From positions 1,798,001 through 1,862,000 of the forward strand of contig OZ252242.1 in NCBI GenBank assembly GCA_965249595.1: 64,000 nt of DNA, given 5' to 3'. The stretch is from VXNJ01 sp965249595. Lineage in GTDB: Bacteria > Chloroflexota > UBA11872 > VXNJ01. Shown here one piece after another: positions 26,741 through 36,348 of the stretch. The first letter of the stretch is position 1; each line of letters opens with the position of its first letter. A program made the translations under genes and the position numbers. The notes under the pieces were generated by a model. The model saw nothing but the letters and a program-made list of their open reading frames with translations, was not told where the DNA came from and searched no databases.

Positions 26741-27793
26741 GTGGGCGCTGTGACCAAGCTCTCTAAAGACCCTCGTATTGACCCTAGGATCAGGGCGCTG
26801 TTTGGCGGCCTGGACACGCTTGGCTCGCCAGATGCGGCGAATCGGGAAGCGGTGATCGCCAGGGCGAACTCGCCCGAAAGGCAAGCCCAGATGGAGGGTT
26901 TGCTATCGTTCCTGGAGATGTGCGACACCGAGGCGGTCGTCTCGTCTGATGGCCTAACGATCACGACCGAGACCTTCACCTCGTCGCCCGACGGCAACAC
27001 GATCAACATCTTGTACATTCGCCCCCAGCTGAACGGGCATTCGGATGAGGCGCTGCCCTGCGTCTACTACATCCACGGCGGCGGGATGGCCCAGATGTCG
27101 TGTTACGACCCCAACTACAAGGCCTGGGGCCGGATCATCGCCAATCAGGGCGTTGCCGTGGCCATGGTCGACTTCCGTAACAGCGTGGTCGCCTCGTCGG
27201 CGCCCGAGGTGGTGCCCTTTCCGGGTGGCCTCAACGACTGTGTGGAGGGTGTCAAGTGGGTCGCCGCCAACGCCGACTCGCTGGGTATCGACGCGTCGCG
27301 TATCGTTATCGCCGGCGAGAGTGGCGGCGGCAACCTGACGCTGGCGACAGGGATGAAGCTGCTGCGCGAAGGCGATATCGGCCTGGTGCAGGGTCTCTAC
27401 GCGCTCTGCCCGTACATCGCCGGAAGCTGGCCACGCCAGGATCTGCCGTCCACGATCGAGAACAATGGCATCCTTCTCGACCTGCACAACAACAACGGCG
27501 CGATGGGCTACGGCATCGAAGCATTCGAGGCCGAAGATCCGCTGGCCTGGCCGCTGTTCGCATCGAACGAGGACCTGGTCGGCCTACCGCCGACGACGAT
27601 CTCAGTTAATGAGTGCGACCCGCTGCGGGACGAAGGCATCGCCTTCTATCGCCTGCTGCTTGCGGCCGGCGTGTCGGCGCGTTGTCGTCAAGTGATGGGC
27701 ACCATTCATGCGACGGAAGTTTTCCCGCTGCTGTGCAACGACATCTCCAACGACACCGCCCGAGACCTCGCCGCCCTGTGCAAGGGCGACTGA
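26741..27793 (+). CDS. Alpha/beta hydrolase, hormone-sensitive-lipase-like esterase
   Basis: The 350-residue protein has the HSL family layout: oxyanion-hole motif YYIHGGGMAQ, nucleophile motif IAGESGGGNL (Ser in GESGG), the Asp in NECDPLRDEG and a likely His in GTIHATEVF. Such enzymes hydrolyse short acyl esters or amides. The start is GTG at 26741; GTG at 26750 is an alternative. It follows livF by 24 bp, so it could act on the ligand of the transporter, for example an ester or amide, which is inference. Two stem-loops follow the gene. Confidence 0.88.
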   Translation: MGAVTKLSKDPRIDPRIRALFGGLDTLGSPDAANREAVIARANSPERQAQMEGLLSFLEMCDTEAVVSSDGLTITTETFTSSPDGNTINILYIRPQLNGHSDEALPCVYYIHGGGMAQMSCYDPNYKAWGRIIANQGVAVAMVDFRNSVVASSAPEVVPFPGGLNDCVEGVKWVAANADSLGIDASRIVIAGESGGGNLTLATGMKLLREGDIGLVQGLYALCPYIAGSWPRQDLPSTIENNGILLDLHNNNGAMGYGIEAFEAEDPLAWPLFASNEDLVGLPPTTISVNECDPLRDEGIAFYRLLLAAGVSARCRQVMGTIHATEVFPLLCNDISNDTARDLAALCKGD

Positions 27794-27879
27794 ACCTTAA
27801 GTTCGGTTACTCCCAGCCGCCGAACGCCAAGTGCAGACTGGGTCCCAGAGGCTGGTCGCGGACGAAGGCCGTGAGATGA

Positions 27880-27934
27880 TTCATCCAGGCATCATGGATG
27901 AACATAAAGGTTTCCTGATCCACCAACGTGGATC
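27880..27934. terminator. Two adjacent stem-loops between convergent genes
   Basis: The first stem TTCATCCA/TGGATGAA (27880-27902) has a seven-base loop. The second, GATCCAC/GTGGATC (27917-27934), has a CAAC loop. Both are perfect and lie between the converging esterase and chrA genes, so they could end both transcripts. No long T-run follows on either strand. Confidence 0.4.
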
Positions 27935-28008
27935 CGGCTGAGATCCGTTAATTGGTTGCGACCGCAGCGCCTTTGGAAACGCCGCTAGGCAGGACCGCGG
28001 GGCAGGGC

Positions 28009-29190
28009 TCAGAGCACAAATTGCATCAGCGCTCCGACCCCAGCGGTGAGCAGGACCACCAACCACGGTGGCACGTTCCAGAAAGAGAGGAGCACAAATG
28101 CCACGGCGGCGATGGCAAAATCCGCCGGAGTCGCGATCGCGCTGACAAAGACCGGGTCGTAGAGGGCCGCCAGCAGGATTCCCACCACCGCTGCGTTCAC
28201 GCCCATAAGAGCCTTGCGAACCGGCAGGTTGGAGCGGACGCGGTCCCAAAGCGGGAGCACTCCCAAAACCAGCAGAAAAGATGGCAAAAATATGGCCGCC
28301 AGGGTCAGCAATCCGCCCAGCCAGGCCGGCGACGCCGCCCCCATCACCGTGCCCAGATAGGCCGCAAATGTAAACAGCGGCCCCGGAATGGCCTGCGCCG
28401 CGCCGTATCCGGCCACAAATTCCTGATTGGTCACCCAACCGGGATTGACAACCTCGGCTTGAAGGAGCGGGAGCACGACGTGCCCGCCGCCGAATACCAG
28501 CGACCCCGACCGGTAGAAGCTCTCGGCCGCGGCCAGGGCCTGGCTTTCGCTCAAACGCGAAGCGATCGGCAGCCCTGCCAGCAGCACGAAGAAGAGGACC
28601 AGGGCAAAAATTGCGAATTTGTAACCCGTCGGCCGGCCGCTGCCGGCCTCCTTTGGCGCCGCTTCGGGCTGCAGAACAATCAGTCCCAGCAGCGCCCCCG
28701 CAGCGATGACCGCCAACTGCACGGCCACTCCGCTAAAGATCAGCAGCAGCACTGCCGCCAGAATCGCGATGGTGATCCGCGGCCGGTCCGGCGCCAGCGA
28801 CTTGCCCATTCCCCAGAGGGCATTGGCGACGACGGCCACGACCACGATTTTTAGTCCCTGCAGCCAGGCTTCGCCCTCACCGCCGAGTTCTCTCACCCCG
28901 TAGGCAAACAGAATCAGGGCCAGGGCCGAAGGGATGGTGAACCCGAGCCAGGCCATTACCGCCCCGGCATACCCGGCGCGTCCGAACCCTATCGCCATCC
29001 CCAGCTGACTGCTGGCCGGTCCGGGCAGGAATTGACACAGAGCGACCAATTCGGCGAATCGGTCGTCATCGAGCCAGCGCCGGCGAACCACGTACTCGTC
29101 GCGAAAGTAGCCAATGTGGGCGATCGGGCCGCCGAACGATGTAAGCCCCAACCGCGTTGCGACCAGCAGCACTTCCCAGATTCGGGCCAT
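28009..29190 (-). CDS. chrA: Chromate transporter family protein (ChrA)
   Basis: The 393-residue membrane protein contains both halves of the CHR family. The N-terminal half has LTSFGGPIAHIGYFRDEYV and CQFLPGPASSQLGMAIG. The C-terminal half repeats the theme with FGGGHVVLPLLQAEVV and AAQAIPGPLFTFAAYLG. ChrA members export chromate with proton coupling, and some may move sulfate or other oxyanions. In a marine genome the chromate role is uncertain. It is divergently placed from the Gfo/Idh gene. Confidence 0.92.
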   Translation of the reverse strand: MARIWEVLLVATRLGLTSFGGPIAHIGYFRDEYVVRRRWLDDDRFAELVALCQFLPGPASSQLGMAIGFGRAGYAGAVMAWLGFTIPSALALILFAYGVRELGGEGEAWLQGLKIVVVAVVANALWGMGKSLAPDRPRITIAILAAVLLLIFSGVAVQLAVIAAGALLGLIVLQPEAAPKEAGSGRPTGYKFAIFALVLFFVLLAGLPIASRLSESQALAAAESFYRSGSLVFGGGHVVLPLLQAEVVNPGWVTNQEFVAGYGAAQAIPGPLFTFAAYLGTVMGAASPAWLGGLLTLAAIFLPSFLLVLGVLPLWDRVRSNLPVRKALMGVNAAVVGILLAALYDPVFVSAIATPADFAIAAVAFVLLSFWNVPPWLVVLLTAGVGALMQFVL

Positions 29191-29504
29191 GATCGCAACC
29201 CTCCAAATTTCCGGCGCCGGTGGTCGGCCGCCTCTTTTAGTGCCTTAGGTTAGGTTCAGCATCGCCCGCGATGTGAATTTGACGGTGCCGATGCCGCCAT
29301 TTCGACCGGCGGCCAACCGCAAATTCATCGTCGGCCGGGATTGCGGTCGCAATCCGCCGTTGCGGGAAGGCCGTGTCAGGAATGCTCAATTGCCGCCGGC
29401 GATATTCTTTGCGTTAAAAAAGGGCGGCGATTCAAGCGCTGCGGGTTATTGCAACGGGTGCCTGGGCGCCCCGCTCGGTTGGCGAATTTTCAAGGAGACA
29501 TCTG
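29191..29504. other. Intergenic region between divergent chrA and Gfo/Idh genes
   Basis: These 314 bp must hold the promoters of both flanking genes. A short open stretch on the plus strand (from about 29273) does not look like a protein. AAGGAGAC at 29492-29499 is a clear ribosome-binding site for the next gene. I see no tRNA, repeat or strong dyad. Confidence 0.5.
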
Positions 29505-30566
29505 ATGCGGAAAGCGCGCATGGGGGTGATCGGGACCGGCTGGTGGGCCACCCAGTACCACATCCCCAGCCTCAAGGAATACGATGGCGCCGAGCTGGTC
29601 GGAATATGCGATCTGAAGGCAGAAAAGTTAAACCGGGCCGCCGACTACTACGACATCTCGGGGCGCTTTCTCGACCACAACGAACTCCTCGCCAGCGGCA
29701 TCGACGCGGTGGTGGTGGCCGTGCAGCACGCCTATCACTACCAGGTCGCCCGTGACGCGCTGGATGCCGGCGTCAGTGTCCTGGTTGAAAAGCCGATGAC
29801 CCTGCGGGCAGCCGACGCCTGGGACCTGGTCGAGCGGGCCGAGCGAAACGGCCTCCACCTGATGGTCGGCTACACCTTTCACTTCACCCGCCACGCCCGG
29901 GCGGCGCGCGAGATAGTCCGGTCGGGCCGGCTCGGACAGATCCAGTTCGTTTCGGGGATCTTCGCCACCATGGTCGAATCGTACCTGCGCGGCAACCCCG
30001 ACGACTACACCGATGTTTTCAATTTCCCGGTAACCGGCCCCGAACCCGAGTCCTACTCAGACCCGGCCATATCCGGTGGCGGACAAGGAATCCTGCAGGT
30101 GACCCACCCGATGGGGATGGTGCACTGGGTCACCGGTCGGCATGCGGTCGAGGTATCCGGATTCGTTGAAAACTTCGACCTGCCGGTCGACCTGGCCGAC
30201 GCATTCAGCTATCGGCTCGACAACGGAGCGGTGGGGGTGATGGGCTCAACCGGCGGCGTGCGCCCCAATCAGTCGCCGATTCAGGCGATCGTCTATTTCG
30301 GAACCAACGGGATCATCCGCCAGGACCTTACCGAAGGACGATTGAGTGTCGATTTTCACGACGGGACCACCGAGGTCTTCAAAGTCCTGGAGCCGGAAGA
30401 GCTGTATCCGCAGCACCTCCCATCACGGGCCATGGCCGACCTGGTCTGTGGCCGGGGTGAAAACCGGGCCCCCGGCGAGCTGGGCGCGCGGGTCGTTGAA
30501 TTTCTCTCAGCCGGCTACCGCTCAGCAAAATCGGGTCGGACGGAGAAAATCCCAGCACGGGATTGA
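29505..30566 (+). CDS. Gfo/Idh/MocA-family oxidoreductase
   Basis: The 353-residue NAD(P)-dependent dehydrogenase has the N-terminal Rossmann motif MGVIGTGWWATQYHIPSL, the conserved VEKPMTLRAADAW (EKP motif) and a C-terminal substrate domain with GGGQGILQVTHPMGM, where the His is a likely catalytic residue. The start is supported by AAGGAGAC seven bases upstream. The family acts on sugars, inositol or sugar acids. It lies 15 bp before the rhamnose mutarotase, so a deoxysugar substrate is a reasonable guess. Confidence 0.9.
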   Translation: MRKARMGVIGTGWWATQYHIPSLKEYDGAELVGICDLKAEKLNRAADYYDISGRFLDHNELLASGIDAVVVAVQHAYHYQVARDALDAGVSVLVEKPMTLRAADAWDLVERAERNGLHLMVGYTFHFTRHARAAREIVRSGRLGQIQFVSGIFATMVESYLRGNPDDYTDVFNFPVTGPEPESYSDPAISGGGQGILQVTHPMGMVHWVTGRHAVEVSGFVENFDLPVDLADAFSYRLDNGAVGVMGSTGGVRPNQSPIQAIVYFGTNGIIRQDLTEGRLSVDFHDGTTEVFKVLEPEELYPQHLPSRAMADLVCGRGENRAPGELGARVVEFLSAGYRSAKSGRTEKIPARD

Positions 30567-30581
30567 AAGTGAGCCGCCGCC

Positions 30582-30902
30582 ATGGAACGAGTGGGATTTC
30601 TGTTAAAGGTCCGCCGCGACCGACTGGACGAATACAAACGACACCATGAGGCCGTATGGCCGGAGATGCTTGACGCGCTGCGGCGGCACGGCTGGCGCAA
30701 TTACTCGCTCTTTCTGGCCCCGGATGGCACGCTGTTTGGCTATTTCGAGGCCGAAGACAGCTTCGCGGCGAGTCGCTCGGGCATGGCCGGCGAAGATGCC
30801 AACAGACGTTGGCAGGGATTTATGGCCGAATATTTTGAGGACTTAAGTGGCGTGCCCGACACCAGTATGATTCAGCTGGAACAGGTATTCCACCTCCGCT
30901 GA
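30582..30902 (+). CDS. rhaM: L-rhamnose mutarotase
   Basis: The 106-residue protein matches the RhaM family, which interconverts alpha and beta anomers of L-rhamnose. Diagnostic features are VGFLLKVRRDRLDEYKRHHE, VWPEMLDALRRHGWRNYSLF (catalytic His) and the end FHLR. It follows the Gfo/Idh gene by 15 bp and is probably co-transcribed. Together with RhmD-like dehydratases elsewhere in the window it points to L-rhamnose or L-fucose use. An IS110 element lies shortly downstream. Confidence 0.88.
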   Translation: MERVGFLLKVRRDRLDEYKRHHEAVWPEMLDALRRHGWRNYSLFLAPDGTLFGYFEAEDSFAASRSGMAGEDANRRWQGFMAEYFEDLSGVPDTSMIQLEQVFHLR

Positions 30903-31056
30903 CCACCGTCGACCAATCGCCTCGTCGGCCCCTGTACCTTTAGGTAGCTTCATCTGACTAAGCAATTGGGCATGCGCGATGCTCTGCTCAGCCTGGATGA
31001 AGTCAAGGTCAGCGGCCGGGAGTAACCAATCGCCCCTTGTGTCTTTTGAGCACCGT

Positions 31057-32469
31057 GGGGGGGACCCGTGCCCCGGTGCAGCTGGCCGCGGCAGATGCCC
31101 CGTGGAGAGTTTGCGTCTTAGAACGCCGGTACAGGGATTGGCAGGTGTCGTGGCGGACCTTCAATGCGATCAATACCATCGCGCACCACACATGGGGAAG
31201 GACCGTGAAAGAACACACTTCCTGGTACGCCGGATCGAGAAGGGCCATCGCCGAGCACCAGGTCTGCATCATCGACGCTGACGGCAACGAACATGGTCAG
31301 CGTAATTTCCCGCATCGTGGATCCGGATTGGCGGCCATGGCCGCCTGGATCCTGTCCCGCACCGGAACCGACCCCGAAGATATCGCCATCGCCATTGAGG
31401 TGCCGCATGGACCGGTGGTCGAGAGCCTGCTCGATCGCGGGTTTAAAGTGCATGCCATCAACCCCAAGCAACTCGATCGCTTCCGTGATCGCTTCTTCCC
31501 AGCCGGCGCCAAGGACGACCGCCGCGATGCCAGGGTCCTGGCCGATGCCCTGCGCACCGATCCGCAGGTGCTGCGGCAGCTGGCATCGCCAGATCCCTTG
31601 ACCGTGGAGCTAAGAGAGTTCTCACGTTTGGCTTCAGGAGCTCACCAAGGAGCGCACCCGCCTTAGCAACCGGGTGCGACAACAACTCTGGCGCTACTAT
31701 CCGCAGGTCCTGGAGATCAGCAACAACGTCACCGAGCCATGGATCCTGGATCTGTGGCAGATGGCTCCCACACCGGAGAGGGGGCGGCGATTGAGTCGAG
31801 GCCGGGTAACCCGGTTGCTAAAACGCCATCGCATCCGTCGCATTGATGCGACAGGCGTGCTCTCGATGCTGCGCCAGGAAGCGATAAAGGTGTCTCCGGG
31901 CACAACCGAGGCTGCCGTCGCGACGATCACCCTGGTCGCCGAACGTCTAAAGCTCATCCAGCGTCAACTGCTCGAGGTCAACACCCAGATCGACCGCTTA
32001 ACCGATGCCATCGCCAACGATGCACTGGGTGAGAGCGGGCAGCGCGACGTGGCCATCCTCTCATCTCTTCCCGGAGTCGGAAGGACGGTCCTCGCCACAC
32101 TGCTCACCGAGGCGCATGATCCTCTTATGCGGAGAGACTATCGCGCCCTGCGCTCATTATGCGGAGTTGCGCCGATAACCAAGCGATCGGGCAAGAGCAT
32201 GATCGTTGTCCGACGCCATGCCGTCCATCGTCGACTCGCCAATGCCATGTACCACTGGGCCCGGGTGGCGGTTCAGCATGATCCGGTCAGCCGACGCAAA
32301 TACGACGCATTACGCCTTCGAGGCCATCGGCATGCAAGGGCGTTGCGATCGGTAGCTGACCGTTTGTTGGCGGTGGTCTGCGCTATGCTGCGTAACCAGA
32401 CCCTTTATCAGCCAGAACTGCTCCGGAGTGATGCCGCAGCGGCTTGACAAATGGTAGAGAGTCCCCCCC
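31057..32469 (+). mobile_element. IS110-family insertion element, decayed
   Basis: The element contains a frameshifted IS110-type transposase (31205-32447). The left side has a run GGGGGGGAC at 31057-31065 and the right side has GTCCCCCCC at 32461-32469, which are inverted copies and may mark the ends. IS110 elements usually lack true terminal repeats, so the borders are approximate. It lies between rhaM and an amidohydrolase and may have split an older operon. Confidence 0.6.
31205..32447 (+). pseudogene. IS110-family transposase with frameshift
   Basis: The gene starts at GTG 31205 with GGGGAAGG three bases upstream. The N-terminal DEDD domain (EHTSWYAG, HQVCIIDADG, FFPAGAKDDRRDARVLADAL) runs to about 31630. 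One extra base in GCTT at 31631-31634 shifts the frame. The second part then reads LQELTKERTRLSNRVRQQLW and goes on to the C-terminal domain with SSLPGVGRTVLA and LCGVAPITKRSGKS, which holds the catalytic Ser. In the first block the usual GxD motif is replaced by GSRR, so the first catalytic Asp also seems lost. The transposase is therefore inactive on two counts. Confidence 0.85.
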
Positions 32470-32654
32470 CCCGGCGCGACGGGCGGTGCCGATCGGCCGA
32501 TTTAACGATCGTTTTTGGCCAGGGCATTTATTAAGGCAAGACTTAAACAGGTCCCGGGACGCGGCTCAATCGGCGATGAAGGCCGGTTAAACGCCGCCTG
32601 GTCCGGCCTGGACGATCTGCGCCACGACGAAGAAAATTAACGAGGGAATAACAG

Positions 32655-33527
32655 ATGGGCAAATCGGAATTCGTCGACTCCCACGTTCATTACTACGACA
32701 TGGGACACCCGGAACTGGTCTATTCGCACTGGGCGCCGGACGTGGTTCATCCCACCCTTGGCACGGCGATGCGCAAGCTCGGCGAGCGAAATTTTTTGGC
32801 CGAGGACTACATCGAACTAGCGCGCAACGCCAACGTCAGCAAAGCCGTCCACGTCCAGGCTGCGATCGGGTCGCCGGACTCGGTCAAAGAGACCGAGTGG
32901 CTGCAGGAGGCAGCCGATCGGACCGGTTTTCCGCATGGAATCATCGCCGCCGCCGATCTGTCGGCCGCCGATGTCGAGCAGGTACTGGCCGGTCACTGCC
33001 GATTTGCCAACATGCGCGGCATCCGTGACTTCGAGGCCGCCTTACGGCTAGCCACGCCGGGGTTTCGCCGTGGATTCGCCCTGCTGGGTAAATACGACCT
33101 GATAGCGAGCATGAACGTGACCTGGGAACACATGGCCACCGTGCGGGCCCTGGCCGATGACCACCCCGACGTGCGGATCGTAATCGATCACACCGGTTCG
33201 CCGCGCGAGAGAGGGTCTGATTACCTGGCCAACTGGCGGCGCGGCATGGCCACAGCCGGCGGCGGGTCCAACGTTTGGTGCAAGATATCCGGCCTCGGGA
33301 TGAACGATTACAACTGGACCGTCGACTCGATCCGACCGTTCGTTCTCTACTGCATCGAATCGTTTGGGGCGGAGCGGTGCTTCTTCGGGACCAACTGGCC
33401 GGTGGACAGCCTCTGGAGTGACTTTGCCAACATCGTCGATTCCTTCCGCGAGATCATCGCCGATTTCAGCCCGGCCGAACGCGAGGGCTTACTGGTCAAA
33501 AATGCCGAACGACTGTACCGGATATGA
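32655..33527 (+). CDS. Amidohydrolase family 2 protein (lactonase-like)
   Basis: The 290-residue metal-dependent hydrolase of the amidohydrolase-2 (COG3618) group has the metal motif DSHVHYYD at residues 7-14, a conserved His in VIDHTGSP and an Asp in FGTNWPVDS. COG3618 includes L-fucono- and L-rhamnono-1,5-lactonases and 2-pyrone-4,6-dicarboxylate lactonase. A sugar lactonase would suit the neighbouring rhaM, from which an IS110 element now separates it. The ribosome-binding site CGAGGGAATAAC is just upstream. Confidence 0.85.
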   Translation: MGKSEFVDSHVHYYDMGHPELVYSHWAPDVVHPTLGTAMRKLGERNFLAEDYIELARNANVSKAVHVQAAIGSPDSVKETEWLQEAADRTGFPHGIIAAADLSAADVEQVLAGHCRFANMRGIRDFEAALRLATPGFRRGFALLGKYDLIASMNVTWEHMATVRALADDHPDVRIVIDHTGSPRERGSDYLANWRRGMATAGGGSNVWCKISGLGMNDYNWTVDSIRPFVLYCIESFGAERCFFGTNWPVDSLWSDFANIVDSFREIIADFSPAEREGLLVKNAERLYRI

Positions 33528-33672
33528 ATCCGGGATGTGGCTGCGACCAGCTGCTTTCAGCCGATCGACCCCCGAACGTGTGCAAAATTTGCCGGCGGTA
33601 AGCCAGCGTGTTCCGCAATGCCCCACCGCGTCAGCGGTCGGGCCGTTGTCCCCAAGCCCAAAGAGACGGTAA

Positions 33673-34134
33673 ATGAACTCGGAATTTGAGATCAAGCACA
33701 TCAATTCCCGGCCCATCCTGGGAGTTCGCGTTGTGACCACCATGGACAAGGTGCCGGAAACGATTGGGCCGTTGTTCGGCGAGGTCTACGGATTCATCCG
33801 GCAGGGCGACCACCAACCGGCCGGAATGCCGCTGACCGTTTACCACGCGATTGATGGCAACACCATCGATTTGGAGTGCGGGATGCCGTTGACCGAGCCC
33901 GCCCAAGGCAAGGGCCGAGTCACCGCCGGGGAACTGGCCGGCGGCAAGGTGGTCATGGTGACGCATATGGGACCGTATGAAAAACTCGGGCAGACATGGT
34001 CGGCGCTGACGAATTGGATCGAGGCACAGCAGCTGGAACCGAGAGGGTCGCCCTGGGAGGTGTACCAGACCGACCCCGGGGCTGAACCGGACCAGTCGAA
34101 ATGGCGCACCGACATCTTTTTTCCGGTGCACTAG
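33673..34134 (+). CDS. GyrI-like / AraC effector-binding-domain protein
   Basis: This 153-residue protein has only the GyrI-like small-molecule-binding fold: EIKHINSRPILGVRVVT, a central CGMPLTEPAQGKGRVTAGEL and HMGPYEKLGQTWSALTNWI, ending with a conserved YQTDPG and TDIFFPV. There is no helix-turn-helix, so it is not a regulator by itself. Stand-alone members bind hydrophobic compounds; some hydrolyse cyclopropanoids. Its role is unknown. Confidence 0.85.
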   Translation: MNSEFEIKHINSRPILGVRVVTTMDKVPETIGPLFGEVYGFIRQGDHQPAGMPLTVYHAIDGNTIDLECGMPLTEPAQGKGRVTAGELAGGKVVMVTHMGPYEKLGQTWSALTNWIEAQQLEPRGSPWEVYQTDPGAEPDQSKWRTDIFFPVH

Positions 34135-34227
34135 GTGCCAAAGCGGCAATTTTTTGATGTCTCAGTTGGTATCGGCCAGCGCTAGCTGATGCCAATTCGA
34201 ACAAATGGTATTGGTCGCTTATAACGA

Positions 34228-36348
34228 ATGATCGTTGCCGGCATGGGCCCCAAGGGGCGGATCATATTGGCGGCCGCCATTGGGCTGTGTGTCTCCGTTG
34301 GGGTGGCGATATTGGCGGTGACCCGGTTACTTTCCCCGGATAATTCAAACGGCGCCGATTCAGAGAAGGGTGTGCAACCTTTGTTTACGCTGCAACTGCT
34401 GCACACCGCCGACATGGATGGTTCAAGCGGGGCGCTCGAAAACGTCGCTGTCTTCTCCGCCCTAATTGACGGGTTTCGCCGCCAATATCCCGACAACACC
34501 CTGGTGCTGAGCGGGGGCGACAACTTTGTGCAGGGGCCGCGTTATTTTGGCGCCGACGATGAGGCCCACGCCGAGGTGCTCGGGCTGCCCGGAAATGGCC
34601 GTGGTGACATCGCCCTGCTCAATGCGATGGGCTTTCAGGCCTCGGCGATCGGGAACCATGAACTCGATCGTGGTCCCTTCGAATTCGCCTCCATAATCGC
34701 GCCCGAATCCGATGGTGATGGCTCCTATGAAGGTGCGGCGTTTCCATATCTGGCCAGCAACCTCGTTCTTGCTGACGATGAAAACCTGCAATCGCTGGTG
34801 GTCCCCGATGCCCAGCCGCCGACTGGGGCCTCCGGAAGCCTGGCCGGCAGTGTGATTATTTCGGTGGGCGGCGAGAGGATCGGAGTGGTCGGGGTAACCA
34901 CCCCGCTGTTGGCCCAGCTTGCCGAGACCGGTGACATTACGGTCAGTCCAACCGATGGCCAAGACCTTGATGCACTGGCCGCGATCGTTCAGAACGCGGT
35001 TGACGAATTGGTAGCTAAGGGCCTAAACAAGGTCATATTGCTGGCGCACCTGCAACAGATCGCGCTGGAGATGGAACTGGCGACCAAGTTGACCGATGTG
35101 GACATCATCGTAGCCGGCGGCTCCAATACCATCCTGGCTGATGCGATCGATCGAACCCGGCCTGGCGATGAGGCCGCCCATACCTATCCGATCCAATTGC
35201 GATCCGCCGATGGTAGCCCTGTATTGCTGGTTAACACCGACGGTGATTACCGCTATCTGGGTCGATTGGTGGTCGATTTTGACGATGACGGGTTGCTGCT
35301 GCCAGAGAGCATCGATCCCACCGTTAGCGGTGCCCATGCAACCGACAAGCATCATGAGTTGCGGGAGGATTGGCAGCCGAATGCCCGGGTCGCCGCAATT
35401 GCCAGATCTCTGCGCGCCACGGTGCGTGAACGCGGCAGCAACGCGTTAGGCAGAACTGCCGTCTACCTTGGCGGGCGGCGCGATACCGTGCGCTCGCAGG
35501 AGACCAATCTGGGTAATATCGTCGCCGATGCCAATCTCTGGTTCGCCCGCCAGGTGGACCCCGAGGTGGCTGTTTCCTTGCAAAACGGTGGTGGTATCCG
35601 CGCCGAAATAGGTACCGTCGTGCAGCCGCCGGGCACGACCAGTCCGGCCGACGTGATTTTTTCGCCGCCGGCAGCGATTCGCGACGACGGCGCGGCCGCC
35701 AATGTGACCCAGTTTCATGTTGAAAGCACACTCCGGTTTAACAACGGCCTGGTAATCGTTCTCTTGAGCGCCCACCAACTGGTTGAAGTCTTAGAGCACG
35801 CGGTCGGATTCGACGGCGCCGGTCAAACACCGGCCGGTCAGTTTCCCCAGGTAGGCGGAATGCGGCTTAGCTTTGACCCGGAGCGAGCGGCAGGTCAGCG
35901 AATCCGATCACTGGCGGTAGTTGGCAACGATGGCGAGGTGGTCGATCGGGTGGTCGAAGCTGGCGCCATCGTCGGCGAGGGCGGACGGGTGATCAAGGTC
36001 GTGACGTTGAACTACATCGCCAACGGCGGCGACGGCTTCCCGTTCCGGCTGCCGGCGGAGGGCCGAATTGATCTGGCCGGCGAGGCGGGGCAGCCCAATC
36101 CTCCCGATCCCGACTTTCCCGACACCAACGGCAACGGAGTGATCGATGGTCCGACGACTGTTGATCCCGGCCGCGCCAATTTCGCCGCCCCGGGAACCGA
36201 GCAGGACGTTCTGGCCGAGTATCTTGCGCACTTTTATTCCGACAGTCCTTTCGACCAGGCCGAATCACCGCCACTGGAGGACTTGCGGGTCCAAAACCTT
36301 GCCATAACCGGGAATGTGGACCGAGTATTCCGATCGCAATTGCCCTGA
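34228..36348 (+). CDS. Secreted 5'-nucleotidase / metallophosphatase (UshA-like)
   Basis: The 706-residue exported protein has a signal or anchor helix at residues 10-36. The N-terminal metallophosphatase domain reads LLHTADMDGSSGALEN, SGGDNFVQG and GNHELDRG, and the C-terminal 5'-nucleotidase domain has NGGGIRAEIG and LRFNNGLVIVLLS. The usual D-x-H-G metal motif is D-M-D-G here, as in a subgroup where acidic residues replace His. The C-terminal insert DTNGNGVIDG looks calcium-binding. It probably releases phosphate from nucleotides outside the cell. Confidence 0.88.
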   Translation: MIVAGMGPKGRIILAAAIGLCVSVGVAILAVTRLLSPDNSNGADSEKGVQPLFTLQLLHTADMDGSSGALENVAVFSALIDGFRRQYPDNTLVLSGGDNFVQGPRYFGADDEAHAEVLGLPGNGRGDIALLNAMGFQASAIGNHELDRGPFEFASIIAPESDGDGSYEGAAFPYLASNLVLADDENLQSLVVPDAQPPTGASGSLAGSVIISVGGERIGVVGVTTPLLAQLAETGDITVSPTDGQDLDALAAIVQNAVDELVAKGLNKVILLAHLQQIALEMELATKLTDVDIIVAGGSNTILADAIDRTRPGDEAAHTYPIQLRSADGSPVLLVNTDGDYRYLGRLVVDFDDDGLLLPESIDPTVSGAHATDKHHELREDWQPNARVAAIARSLRATVRERGSNALGRTAVYLGGRRDTVRSQETNLGNIVADANLWFARQVDPEVAVSLQNGGGIRAEIGTVVQPPGTTSPADVIFSPPAAIRDDGAAANVTQFHVESTLRFNNGLVIVLLSAHQLVEVLEHAVGFDGAGQTPAGQFPQVGGMRLSFDPERAAGQRIRSLAVVGNDGEVVDRVVEAGAIVGEGGRVIKVVTLNYIANGGDGFPFRLPAEGRIDLAGEAGQPNPPDPDFPDTNGNGVIDGPTTVDPGRANFAAPGTEQDVLAEYLAHFYSDSPFDQAESPPLEDLRVQNLAITGNVDRVFRSQLP

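Noticed and set aside
29273..29755. Plus-strand open frame before the Gfo/Idh gene
   Set aside because: It overlaps the true gene in another frame and the translated residues look like random GC-rich coding.
31037..31204. Upstream extension of the IS110 transposase
   Set aside because: The GTG at 31205 has a strong ribosome-binding site, and the extra residues do not match the transposase family.
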